The notes: generated by a model from the letters alone, not told the origin. 7,417 bases of DNA from Thiotrichaceae bacterium (GCA_027008885.1 JALVDQ010000420.1:1-7417), one strand, 5' to 3'. Positions 1 through 6,168 are shown, counted from the stretch's first letter. Translations and numbers: made by a program.

Positions 1-684
1 AATATGCGCTTTCCAGACTATCAGGTATTTCAAAAACGACTGCGCGCCTGGGGCATAAACAACGATTCAAACATTGTTATTTACGATGATTCCAGCACTG
101 CACTGGCATCGCGTTTATATGTGATGCTAAAAATGTATGGCTTTAATATGAATCAGGTTAAAGTGCTTAATGGCGGCACTCGTGAATGGAGCGCATTTAA
201 TGACCTCACCAAAGAAGCGACTCCAAAACCAGCGCCAGGTGATGTCACCCTTAAACCGAAAGACCCAAAGATGCTGATTGAATGGATGGATGTGTATGAA
301 AAAGTCATCTCACTGCGCGACCCCAATACTGTTTTGGTGGATGCCAGACCGCATGACATGTATACCGGAGATGTGATCAAACATGCCGTGCAAGGTGGTC
401 ATATCCCCGGTGCGATTAATATTGTTAGCCTTGAAGGAACAGAATCAGAGCAATGGAAAAGTCAGGAAGACCTGGCAGCAATGTATAAGGCGATTCCCAA
501 AGACAAGATGATTTATCTGTATTGCCATGACGGTTTCAGAATGAGCCTTGCCTATATGCAACTTGAAAGCCTGGGTTATAAAAATATGCGTCTGCTTAAT
601 GGCGGCTGGAGTATCTGGGATCAGGCAATGACACTGCCGATTGTCAAAGGTGACAAGCCTTATGATGAGGAATATGCATTATAA
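1..684 (+). CDS. Thiosulfate sulfurtransferase (tandem rhodanese), 5'-truncated by window edge
   Basis: This enzyme would transfer the sulfane sulfur of thiosulfate or a related donor to an acceptor through a cysteine persulfide. Numbering from the Met at base 4, the end of an inactive first rhodanese domain is visible (about 1-65): the YDDSSTALASR loop (28-38) has Asp where an active domain has Cys, and LNGGTREW follows. A complete second domain (about 95-215) has VDAR (112-115), GGHIPGAIN (131-139), the active-site loop YCHDGFRMS with catalytic Cys174 (bases 523-525), and LNGGWSIWD. The frame is open back to base 1 and the visible part begins inside domain 1, so the Met at base 4 is probably internal and an upstream segment is missing. 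Any signal peptide would lie there. The gene converges on the YeeE/YedE pair, which fits a shared role in sulfur metabolism. Family assignment is firm; the physiological donor is unknown. Confidence 0.9.
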   Translation, partial: NMRFPDYQVFQKRLRAWGINNDSNIVIYDDSSTALASRLYVMLKMYGFNMNQVKVLNGGTREWSAFNDLTKEATPKPAPGDVTLKPKDPKMLIEWMDVYEKVISLRDPNTVLVDARPHDMYTGDVIKHAVQGGHIPGAINIVSLEGTESEQWKSQEDLAAMYKAIPKDKMIYLYCHDGFRMSLAYMQLESLGYKNMRLLNGGWSIWDQAMTLPIVKGDKPYDEEYAL

Positions 685-690
685 TGTTGC

Positions 691-721
691 TGTATTCAGT
701 ATTGATTAAATACTCAATGCA
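691..721. terminator. Stem-loop after the sulfurtransferase gene (no U-tract)
   Basis: Arms 691-703 and 709-721 pair at 12 of 13 positions (one C/C mismatch, one G-T pair) around the loop GATTA. The stem starts 7 bases after the TAA stop. No T-run follows on either strand, so it is not a canonical intrinsic terminator. It may protect the 3' end of the transcript or help Rho-dependent termination between the convergent genes. Confidence 0.4.
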
Positions 722-734
722 TAATTGGATTAGT

Positions 735-782
735 GAGCGTAAGCCAACATAGTGTCGCGCGCGATCTTGTCGGGTTACGCTC
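735..782. repeat. Long imperfect palindrome, possible REP/MITE-like element
   Basis: The 15-base arms 735-749 and 768-782 match as inverted repeats at 13 of 15 positions, including a perfect 8-base outer core (GAGCGTAA / TTACGCTC). The centre contains the perfect palindrome TCGCGCGCGA (755-764). Flanks at about 725-734 and 783-793 keep weaker inverted similarity, so the original unit may have been about 70 bases. It lies between two convergent genes, a common location for dispersed palindromic repeats. Copy number cannot be seen from one window, so the repeat status is inferred. Confidence 0.5.
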
Positions 783-817
783 AGGCAACCTACAAAACAC
801 AGGTTTCAGCCACTGCT

Positions 818-1237
818 TTAACTCCTTGAGTTATATAAACCAAATAACCAGGTGCCGGACAAGATGCCCGCAACTATCGGCAAGCCAATGAGTTTTCCCT
901 CACCCAGCATCGTGATTGCCGTACCAGGACAGGAGGCTGTGAGTGCCCAGCCTATTCCAAATAAAAGGCTTCCAATGATAATTCGACGGTTAAAAGGTAC
1001 TTTAACGTATTCGATATCAGTCTGATCAATAAGATTGTTTGCTTTCATGCGACGTAACATCCAGACTCCGGTCATGCCGGTAATCATTGCCACTGCGAGG
1101 ACGATAGGCAGTTGAAAGTCCTGAAAAAGAAACATTTTTGCCTGATAATCAAAATTGGTCGCACCTACTGATACCAGCAAGAAGCCAAACAGTATCCCCA
1201 ATGCAATTGAGAGTAGTTTCACTATATTATTATTCAC
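818..1237 (-). CDS. YeeE/YedE family membrane protein, second half (PmpB-like)
   Basis: This is a predicted inner-membrane protein of 139 residues with about four hydrophobic segments (roughly 5-27, 42-62, 86-103 and 114-135). It belongs to the YeeE/YedE (TsuA-type) family, whose studied members import thiosulfate through conserved cysteines. The hallmark is ALTASCPGTAITMLGEG with Cys103, which matches the CPG motif of the C-terminal half of full-length members. The start is taken as GTG at 1237: AGGGGG lies 6 bases upstream and the preceding 47 codons read back into the upstream gene. That AGGGGG shares its A with the last base of the upstream TAA, and only 11 bases separate the genes, so translation is probably coupled. 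It would pair with its neighbour to rebuild one transporter. The exact substrate is inferred from the family. Confidence 0.85.
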   Translation of the reverse strand: MNNNIVKLLSIALGILFGFLLVSVGATNFDYQAKMFLFQDFQLPIVLAVAMITGMTGVWMLRRMKANNLIDQTDIEYVKVPFNRRIIIGSLLFGIGWALTASCPGTAITMLGEGKLIGLPIVAGILSGTWLFGLYNSRS

Positions 1238-1243
1238 AATATA

Positions 1244-1249
1244 CCCCCT
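1244..1249 (-). promoter_or_regulatory. G-rich Shine-Dalgarno (AGGGGG) for the PmpB-like gene
   Basis: AGGGGG lies 6 bases before GTG at 1237 and overlaps the last base of the upstream stop codon. This decides the start of the second gene and argues against the longer reading frame that begins at 1378. Confidence 0.65.
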
Positions 1250-1734
1250 TAATTTATTGAAAAACCAGAAAACAATAACCAGCTGGTGACTGTTGCAAAA
1301 GCAAAGAAAAGTATCGCCGCCAGGATACTTGACCAGTTGAGTAATGCTCCCCCAACAAGCGCGTGACCGGTTGTGCAACCCCCTGCCATTCTTGCTCCAA
1401 ATCCAAGCAAAACACCACCGATCAGTAGAATTAAAGCCCTGATTACGGTGCCTGCGGGTAATATTCCTTCATACATGCCCATATCGAAACTGACTTGCCA
1501 TGTTCCCTGAAACAAAAACACATGCGCCAGTCCACCCAGGGGTAGTCCCAGAATGAAAAAAAACTTGAAGTTATCCAGTTTGCCGAATAGGTTTGTTTTT
1601 TTGTGCATTTTGTCAATAATACACGCATATCCGGTCGAACAACCCGCCGAACGTCCAATCACAATAAAGTGAAGAACAATAAACCAGCCAATTAACAAGC
1701 CGCCAAGCCATGCAGCTATCACTGTATTATCCAC
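1249..1734 (-). CDS. YeeE/YedE family membrane protein, first half (PmpA-like)
   Basis: This is a predicted inner-membrane protein of 161 residues, first gene of a two-gene operon. Hydrophobic segments lie at about 6-27, 57-76, 96-114 and 131-157. Two family motifs are present: GRSAGCSTGYAC (27-38, Cys32 and Cys38) and ARMAGGCTTGHALVGG (114-129, Cys120). With Cys103 of the downstream partner, the pair holds the set of cysteines used to relay thiosulfate in TsuA-type transporters, here split over two polypeptides. The start is GTG at 1734, with AGGGGG at 1740-1745 five bases upstream. The upstream region is AT-rich and carries an FNR-like box. Thiosulfate or another sulfane-sulfur compound is the likely cargo, supported by the nearby sulfurtransferase but not proven. 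Confidence 0.87.
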   Translation of the reverse strand: MDNTVIAAWLGGLLIGWFIVLHFIVIGRSAGCSTGYACIIDKMHKKTNLFGKLDNFKFFFILGLPLGGLAHVFLFQGTWQVSFDMGMYEGILPAGTVIRALILLIGGVLLGFGARMAGGCTTGHALVGGALLNWSSILAAILFFAFATVTSWLLFSGFSIN

Positions 1735-1739
1735 AGTAA

Positions 1740-1745
1740 CCCCCT
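1740..1745 (-). promoter_or_regulatory. G-rich Shine-Dalgarno (AGGGGG) for the PmpA-like gene
   Basis: AGGGGG stands 5 bases before the GTG start at 1734. It fixes a non-ATG start and is repeated almost identically before the second gene (1244-1249, also with GTG). Other ribosome binding sites in the window are AGGAG-like. Confidence 0.65.
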
Positions 1746-1854
1746 AAATTTTTTAAAGCCCAAGAAACAATATAATTATTACCATCTATAAAAAGCAATA
1801 ATATTTTTTATGCGCTAATTTTATAATTAGTATTAAATTTGCACAATATCTACT

Positions 1855-1868
1855 TTGAGATAAATCAA
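1855..1868 (-). promoter_or_regulatory. FNR/CRP-type operator candidate upstream of the YeeE/YedE operon
   Basis: On the minus strand the site reads TTGATTTATCTCAA, which matches the FNR consensus TTGAT-N4-ATCAA at 9 of 10 defined positions. About 27 bases downstream of its centre lies TAATAC (1835-1830), a plausible -10 element. A start near 1820 would put the box at about -41.5, the classical activator position. This would leave an untranslated leader of roughly 85 bases before the GTG at 1734. No experimental support can be read from sequence. Confidence 0.42.
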
Positions 1869-1907
1869 TGCAACTGATTACCACTTGAATATTAAGGATA
1901 TTTTTCC

Positions 1908-1940
1908 ACCTGAATCCGCATTGATTTTACGGATTCAGGT
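1908..1940 (-). terminator. Perfect 11-bp stem-loop after the permease C gene
   Basis: ACCTGAATCCG (1908-1918) and CGGATTCAGGT (1930-1940) pair perfectly around an 11-base loop, beginning 16 bases after the permease stop codon. On the minus strand the sequence after the stem is GGAAAAATATCC, so there is no U-tract and it is not a textbook intrinsic terminator. It probably marks the 3' end of the importer transcript, by transcript protection or assisted termination, and separates it from the YeeE/YedE promoter region. Confidence 0.55.
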
Positions 1941-1956
1941 CGAACCTGCCGAAAAG

Positions 1957-2811
1957 TTAATCCTGTGCTTTTTTTGTCATAAAATAATTAATAAAGGCAA
2001 CAATACTTATTACCAAAACAATCAAAAATGAAATCGCATTCAGAACGGGTGTAGAACTGAAACGAATACGGGAGTACAGGTCGATGGGTAGTGTTGGATC
2101 TGACCCCACCAGGAAGATCGTTGTATTGATATTTGAAAAACTCAACAGGAATGCAACCACAAAAGCGCCGATAATTGCCGGGCGCAAGTAAGGTATAGTG
2201 ACATACCAGATCGCCTGTAATTGCGTTGCTTTAAGGCTTAACGCAGCTTCTTCCAGGGTTCTGTCATATTTTTTCAGGCGCGCTGCAACCAGTAACATGA
2301 CATAAGTAGCACCAAAAGAAAATTGCCCAAAAACAACCAGCCAGTAACTTGGTCTGAACAGTTCGATATCAACGCCAAATTTTTGCTCCACATAGTTTCC
2401 AATGAAGGTAGAGCTTAACAAGATTGATATACCCAGAATAACACCCGGAATAACCAGTGGCGTTAAAGCCAGAAAGTAAAGCAAGCCTTTAAAACGAAAA
2501 TCTTCTTCAAACAGCAGGGCTGCAATGGTTCCCACGATGGTTGACATAATCGCAACAATAAAGGCAGTCGTCAGGCTTGTGACAATACTTTCAAGAAGAC
2601 CACTGTCTGCAAACAAGCCCTCTCTTTCATCGTTTGAGGCAAAAAACCAGTCGAGTGTAAAACCATTCCAGGGTAGCGCAATAAAATTGGAATCATTAAA
2701 GGCCAGCACTGAAATAGCGATTAACGGCAACACAAGAAAAACAAAAAATAATGTGACATAGAGCGTATAAGTCGTTTTGTATAATGGTGATGTTGGTAAT
2801 GAACGTATCAT
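1957..2811 (-). CDS. potC: ABC transporter permease, PotC/PotI type
   Basis: This is an inner-membrane permease subunit of a polyamine-family ABC importer, 284 residues, close to the usual PotC length. It has about six hydrophobic segments, the first at 15-38 and the last at 257-277. The ATPase-coupling EAA loop is present (EEAALSLKAT, 187-196, ending VTIP at 204-207), but the highly conserved glycine of EAA-X3-G is Lys194 (codon AAA). The start is ATG at 2811, one base after the stop of the permease B gene, with AAGGTGGG about 9 bases upstream. A longer frame back to 3012 only overlaps the neighbouring gene. It is the last gene of the operon and is followed by a strong stem-loop. The symbol is given for family resemblance; the substrate may not be a polyamine. 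Confidence 0.87.
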   Translation of the reverse strand: MIRSLPTSPLYKTTYTLYVTLFFVFLVLPLIAISVLAFNDSNFIALPWNGFTLDWFFASNDEREGLFADSGLLESIVTSLTTAFIVAIMSTIVGTIAALLFEEDFRFKGLLYFLALTPLVIPGVILGISILLSSTFIGNYVEQKFGVDIELFRPSYWLVVFGQFSFGATYVMLLVAARLKKYDRTLEEAALSLKATQLQAIWYVTIPYLRPAIIGAFVVAFLLSFSNINTTIFLVGSDPTLPIDLYSRIRFSSTPVLNAISFLIVLVISIVAFINYFMTKKAQD

Positions 2812-2812
2812 A

Positions 2813-3682
2813 TTATGAGCCCACCTTTTCCAGTTTTTGTCCTGACAGTTTAAGTGCCAACCAGATGATTCCTGAAGAAAGCATAAGCAACAAGAAACCA
2901 AATGCGGCGCCTTCATTCCAGTTAAAGGTCTGCAAAAATTCATTATAAATCTGCTCTGTAAACCACAGGGAACTTTTGCCACCAAGGATATTTGGAGCGA
3001 GATAATCTCCAATCACCAGCATAAAGACTATAATTGCACCCGAGACGATACCCGGCATGGCGTAGGGAATAATAATACGCCTGAATATGGTAAATTTGGA
3101 AGCGCCCAGATCACTTGCCGCTTCGATTAGCGAATCATCCAGGCTTTCCAGGGTTGACATGACGGGAACCACCATAAACAGCATCGACATATAAAGCAGC
3201 CCTATGACCATGCTCAGATTGGTATACAGCAGGTTGAGCGGCTTATCAATGATACCAAGCGTCATTAGAAAATGATTGATAATGCCATGATCGCCAAGCA
3301 GCACCATCCAGCCGTAAACAGTGACCAATTCCCCCACCCAAAGCGGGATGAGTAATAGCAACACCAAAAAACTGGCATTCTTTTTAGAGGTTACTTTTGT
3401 CAGATAAAACGCGATTGGAAAGGTAATAACAAATGCCAGAATCGTAACCCCAATTGCATAAGCGGCGGTTTTAACAAAGGTTAACCAGTAAATTTTTTGC
3501 CTGAAAAATGCCAGGTAATTATCAAATGAAAAGACCTTTTCTCCTGCATCATTTTCGACCTGAAATGAGCTGATAAAAAGATCAATATGCGGCAACACAA
3601 TCAATATAACCAGCCATAGAAGCACTGGAACTATCAGTAAATAGAAAGTTACATTAAAGCCTTTTTTATTTTCTACACTCAT
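2813..3682 (-). CDS. potB: ABC transporter permease, PotB/PotH type
   Basis: This is an inner-membrane permease subunit of 289 residues, partner of the downstream permease in the translocation pore. Hydrophobic segments lie at about 12-32, 70-95, 104-128, 156-177, 210-232 and 259-277. The cytoplasmic EAA loop is intact: EAASDLGAS (187-195) with the expected Gly193, then RRIIIPYAMPG. The start is ATG at 3682, preceded by AGGAGA 6 bases upstream. The stop TAG of the ATPase gene overlaps that ribosome binding site, with a 10-base gap. A longer frame to 3769 would only overlap the ATPase gene and add a charged segment unlike the family. Tight spacing on both sides indicates one co-translated unit with the ATPase and permease C. 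Confidence 0.9.
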   Translation of the reverse strand: MSVENKKGFNVTFYLLIVPVLLWLVILIVLPHIDLFISSFQVENDAGEKVFSFDNYLAFFRQKIYWLTFVKTAAYAIGVTILAFVITFPIAFYLTKVTSKKNASFLVLLLLIPLWVGELVTVYGWMVLLGDHGIINHFLMTLGIIDKPLNLLYTNLSMVIGLLYMSMLFMVVPVMSTLESLDDSLIEAASDLGASKFTIFRRIIIPYAMPGIVSGAIIVFMLVIGDYLAPNILGGKSSLWFTEQIYNEFLQTFNWNEGAAFGFLLLMLSSGIIWLALKLSGQKLEKVGS

Positions 3683-3692
3683 AACGTTTCTC

Positions 3693-4742
3693 CTAATAAC
3701 ATTTGAGGTCATCCTGATGAATACCGACCTGAATCGTGTCACCTTCCTGCAAATTCTCAAACTCTGCATTTTGTGGCAGCGAAATCAACAGTTCTTCATC
3801 GCTGTCATCAACAACGGTTGACAATTTCGTATTGGAGCCATCAAACAAAATCGTTTTAATGGTGACACTAAAGGTTTCTATGGCATCACCACTGCTTGAC
3901 GGGTTAAGAATCAAAGCCTCTGGGCGGATGTATAAAACATCGGGGTTGCCCTCATGGATTTTGTTTATTTTCCAGCCTGCCTTTGTAACGAGTTGTTTGC
4001 CATCACTTTGAGCAAGCTCAAAGCGGTTACTATCACCGACAAAACCGGCAACAAAGGCTGTTTTTGGATTTTTATAGAGATTTCTTGGGGTATCAATCTG
4101 CTCAAATTTACCCTGATGCATGACTGCAATCTTATCGCTCATAACCAGCGCTTCAGATTGATCATGGGTGATATAGATAAAAGTTGTACCAATCTCTTTC
4201 TGCAGTAGCTTTAGCTCTACTTTCATGTGCTCGCGCAGCTTTCTGTCCAGAGCACCAAGAGGCTCATCAAGCAACAGTATTTCTGGTTTCATCACCAGCG
4301 ATCTGGCGATTGCGACACGTTGTCTCTGTCCACCAGAAAGTTCTGTTACTTTCTTGTCTTCAAAACCTTCAAGCCCCACTCGACCAAGCATTTCATTGAC
4401 GCGCTTTTGTATTTCCGGCTTGCCTAATTTTTGCCTTTGCAAACCAAACGCAACATTTTCTTTTACATCCATCATTGGAAAAAGTGCAAGTGTTTGAAAA
4501 ACAATATTAACAGGGCGTTTTTCGGGAGGAATACCCTTCATGGAATTGCCACGGATAATGATATCTCCTTCAGTTTCGTGCAGGAAACCCGCGATCATTC
4601 GCAATAATGTGGTTTTGCCACAACCGGATGAGCCCAAAATGGAAAAGAAGCCCCCCTCTTCCACAACAAAGTTCACATCTTTAACGGCCGCAAAATCTCC
4701 AAAGTATTTAGAGACATTTTTCACTTCTAGTATATTAGCCAT
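3693..4742 (-). CDS. potA: ABC transporter ATP-binding protein, PotA/PotG type
   Basis: This is the cytoplasmic ATPase that powers the importer, 349 residues. All nucleotide-binding motifs are intact: Walker A GSSGCGKTT (37-45), Q-loop Gln83 in VFQ, signature LSGGQRQR (135-142), Walker B ILLLDE (155-160, catalytic Glu160), D-loop ALD (164-166) and switch His193. The C-terminal part (about 235-349) is the TOBE-type regulatory region of this subfamily, including YIRPEA (271-276). The start ATG at 4742 has GGGAGAAG just upstream. The gene follows the binding-protein gene after a 234-base gap containing an intrinsic terminator, and is tightly linked to the two permease genes. The order binding protein-ATPase-permease-permease is that of potFGHI. 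The symbol denotes family; the substrate is discussed under the binding protein. Confidence 0.92.
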   Translation of the reverse strand: MANILEVKNVSKYFGDFAAVKDVNFVVEEGGFFSILGSSGCGKTTLLRMIAGFLHETEGDIIIRGNSMKGIPPEKRPVNIVFQTLALFPMMDVKENVAFGLQRQKLGKPEIQKRVNEMLGRVGLEGFEDKKVTELSGGQRQRVAIARSLVMKPEILLLDEPLGALDRKLREHMKVELKLLQKEIGTTFIYITHDQSEALVMSDKIAVMHQGKFEQIDTPRNLYKNPKTAFVAGFVGDSNRFELAQSDGKQLVTKAGWKINKIHEGNPDVLYIRPEALILNPSSSGDAIETFSVTIKTILFDGSNTKLSTVVDDSDEELLISLPQNAEFENLQEGDTIQVGIHQDDLKCY

Positions 4743-4770
4743 ATCTTCTCCCTGAGAATTAATATTTCAG

Positions 4771-4816
4771 ACCTGTCCGGAAATTATGAGTGCGGGCTCA
4801 CTATTCCCGGGCAGGT
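4771..4816 (-). promoter_or_regulatory. Structured leader hairpin upstream of the ATPase gene
   Basis: ACCTGTCCGG (4771-4780) and CCGGGCAGGT (4807-4816) are complementary at 9 of 10 positions, with a small internal TGAG/CTCA stem. The structure lies between the intrinsic terminator and the ATPase ribosome binding site, ending about 29 bases before the start codon. On the plus strand it is followed by TTTTT, but no plus-strand gene lies upstream. A role in transcript processing, stability or translation of the ATPase gene is possible and unproven. Confidence 0.4.
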
Positions 4817-4827
4817 TTTTCAATCCT

Positions 4828-4863
4828 AAAAAAAGCCTTCAATGTGGATACAAAGAAGGCTTT
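4828..4863 (-). terminator. Intrinsic terminator between binding-protein and ATPase genes
   Basis: On the minus strand AAAGCCTTC (4863-4855), a 14-base loop and GAAGGCTTT (4840-4832) form a perfect 9-bp stem that runs into seven T residues (4834-4828). This is a canonical Rho-independent terminator inside the importer gene cluster. It should end most binding-protein transcripts and let only part continue into the ATPase and permease genes, or the ATPase gene has its own promoter in the remaining 85 bases. Confidence 0.85.
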
Positions 4864-4976
4864 CATTTTGAAAAATACTGAGTAGTTACAATACAGAAAC
4901 ATAGAGTGACCGTCCGAGAACAGAAAGCGTCGCAATAGACACACGATCCACGGACAGGCTCTTGTCTGTTCAAGAA

Positions 4977-6038
4977 CTACTTGGCCGCCTTGATACGATC
5001 AAGTGCCTTGGCTTCAATTGACTCAAACCCGTCTGGAACAGGCGGATGCCACTTGATATTATCAATATCTTCCTTGCTAAAGGAGCGTTCAAAATCTGCC
5101 TTGATACCCGCATCAAGAAACTCAGGTGCGCCTTTTGACGCGGTACCATAATTACTTGCATTTGTAATGGCAGCGCCATTTTTGGGACGCAACATAAAAT
5201 TAATCCATTTGTAGGCACCTTCAACATTTTTTGATTTTGCGGGGATAGCAAAGGTATCAATCCAGCCTAGTGCGCCACTTTTAGGCGCGATAAAATCAAT
5301 ATCAGGATTTATTTTATGTACTGACCAGCCTTTTGCGTCCCAACCTGAGATCACATCAGCATCACCGCTTTTGATTATCTCTACCTGGGTATCACCGCTG
5401 GTCCAGTAGTTTTTCACCAGTGGCTTGGCTTCTATCAGTTTTTTCTCAACCTTGTCGATGAGCTTCTGGTAGGCAGCCTTGTCGTTATAAAGCGCAAAAG
5501 GATCTTCTCCCATGCCAAAGGCTGTCGCTATTAATATTGGTCTCTTTAAGCGATAAGAAATTTTTCCCTTGTATTTGGGGTTCCAGAGATCAGACCAGTC
5601 TTTGGCATCCGGCGCATTCTTTTTATTAACAATCATGCCCGTTGTTCCATAAACATGGGGAACGCCATAACCTTTTCCATCAACCGCTGTATTTTTCTTA
5701 ACCGCGTCCAGCATTGATGTAATTATCTGGTCTGTTTTGACCTTGCTATAATCAATCGGCTGATAGATATGATGCTTTTTCTGAACCGCTGTGATCCTGT
5801 CCTGACTGGGTTGCGCCAGATCAAAACCAGCACCACGAGTCGCACGCAACTTGGCAACCATTTCTTCATTGTTACTGTAAGTTACTTTGACTTTAATGCC
5901 CGTTTCCTTTTCAAATTCCTTTACCAGTGCCTTGGGCGCATAGCCCTTCCAGGTAATAATCTTTAGCGTCTCCTTCGCCATTACACCTGTACTCAATGCA
6001 AGTGCGATAGCCCCCAACAAGATTTTTTTTGTCATCAT
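4977..6038 (-). CDS. Periplasmic substrate-binding protein, PotD/PotF family (altered ligand site)
   Basis: This is the periplasmic binding protein of the ABC importer, 353 residues. It has a signal peptide (MMTKK, hydrophobic core 6-19, likely cleavage after VMA at residue 21). The start is the first of two adjacent ATGs, at 6038, with AAAGGAG 9 bases upstream; a longer frame to 6116 would bury the signal peptide. By-eye alignment to E. coli PotD shows W30, Y33, S78, W233, W259, D261 and Y297 at the places of PotD W34, Y37, S83, W229, W255, D257 and Y293. However, PotD D168 and E171 correspond to K165 and I168 (segment SYRLKRPI), and Y85 to D80. The aromatic cage and one carboxylate are kept while the other amine-binding end is lost, so a ligand different from spermidine or putrescine is likely. 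A divergent phosphodiesterase gene adjoins it. Confidence 0.88.
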   Translation of the reverse strand: MMTKKILLGAIALALSTGVMAKETLKIITWKGYAPKALVKEFEKETGIKVKVTYSNNEEMVAKLRATRGAGFDLAQPSQDRITAVQKKHHIYQPIDYSKVKTDQIITSMLDAVKKNTAVDGKGYGVPHVYGTTGMIVNKKNAPDAKDWSDLWNPKYKGKISYRLKRPILIATAFGMGEDPFALYNDKAAYQKLIDKVEKKLIEAKPLVKNYWTSGDTQVEIIKSGDADVISGWDAKGWSVHKINPDIDFIAPKSGALGWIDTFAIPAKSKNVEGAYKWINFMLRPKNGAAITNASNYGTASKGAPEFLDAGIKADFERSFSKEDIDNIKWHPPVPDGFESIEAKALDRIKAAK

Positions 6039-6068
6039 CTTGAATTTCTCCTTTAGATTAATTGTAGT

Positions 6069-6083
6069 ATCAGTCACACTGAT
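6069..6083. promoter_or_regulatory. Palindrome in the divergent promoter region (operator or leader hairpin)
   Basis: ATCAGT (6069-6074) and ACTGAT (6078-6083) form a perfect inverted repeat around CAC, in the divergent intergenic region and about 30 bases upstream of the binding-protein start. It could be a dimeric regulator site or a small hairpin in the binding-protein leader. On the plus strand it is followed by CTTTTT. No known regulator motif is recognised. Confidence 0.35.
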
Positions 6084-6162
6084 CTTTTTAGCATTCAACA
6101 AACTTGTTTCGAACACTTCACTAATATAGTCAAGATTTATGATAAATACATGACTAATATCC

Positions 6163-6168
6163 TATACT
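6163..6168 (+). promoter_or_regulatory. Possible -10 element for the phosphodiesterase gene
   Basis: TATACT matches the sigma-70 -10 consensus TATAAT at 5 of 6 positions and would give a leader of about 30 bases before the ATG at 6208. No good -35 hexamer stands at the usual distance, so an activator or a weak promoter is implied. Confidence 0.3.

Noticed and set aside
4..6. ATG at base 4 as the true start of the sulfurtransferase
   Set aside because: The frame is open to base 1 and the sequence begins inside the first rhodanese domain, so this Met is probably internal.
1238..1378. N-terminal extension of the PmpB-like protein to 1378
   Set aside because: The 47 extra codons lie inside the upstream gene, and the GTG at 1237 has its own AGGGGG.
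1443..1658. Second minus-strand frame inside the PmpA-like gene
   Set aside because: It is a shifted reading of the same DNA; the overlapping frame carries the YeeE/YedE motifs.
2525..2761. Plus-strand 78-codon frame opposite permease C
   Set aside because: It lies wholly inside a conserved permease gene and has no recognisable protein features.
2812..3012. N-terminal extension of permease C to 3012
   Set aside because: The extra 67 codons overlap the permease B gene, are unlike the family, and the ATG at 2811 has a good ribosome binding site.
3683..3769. N-terminal extension of permease B to 3769
   Set aside because: It overlaps the ATPase gene; AGGAGA stands at the right distance before the ATG at 3682.
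3736..4755. Several plus-strand open frames opposite the ATPase gene
   Set aside because: They are antisense shadows of a strongly conserved coding region, with no family resemblance or ribosome binding sites.
4771..4820. Plus-strand intrinsic terminator (stem followed by TTTTT)
   Set aside because: No plus-strand gene lies upstream to be terminated; it is more sensibly read as a leader structure of the minus-strand ATPase transcript.
6069..6089. Plus-strand terminator (6-bp stem followed by CTTTTT)
   Set aside because: It sits in a divergent promoter region with no plus-strand gene upstream; the stem is short.
6039..6116. Longer start for the binding protein at 6116
   Set aside because: It would place 26 polar residues before an obvious signal peptide; AAAGGAG is correctly spaced for the ATG at 6038.
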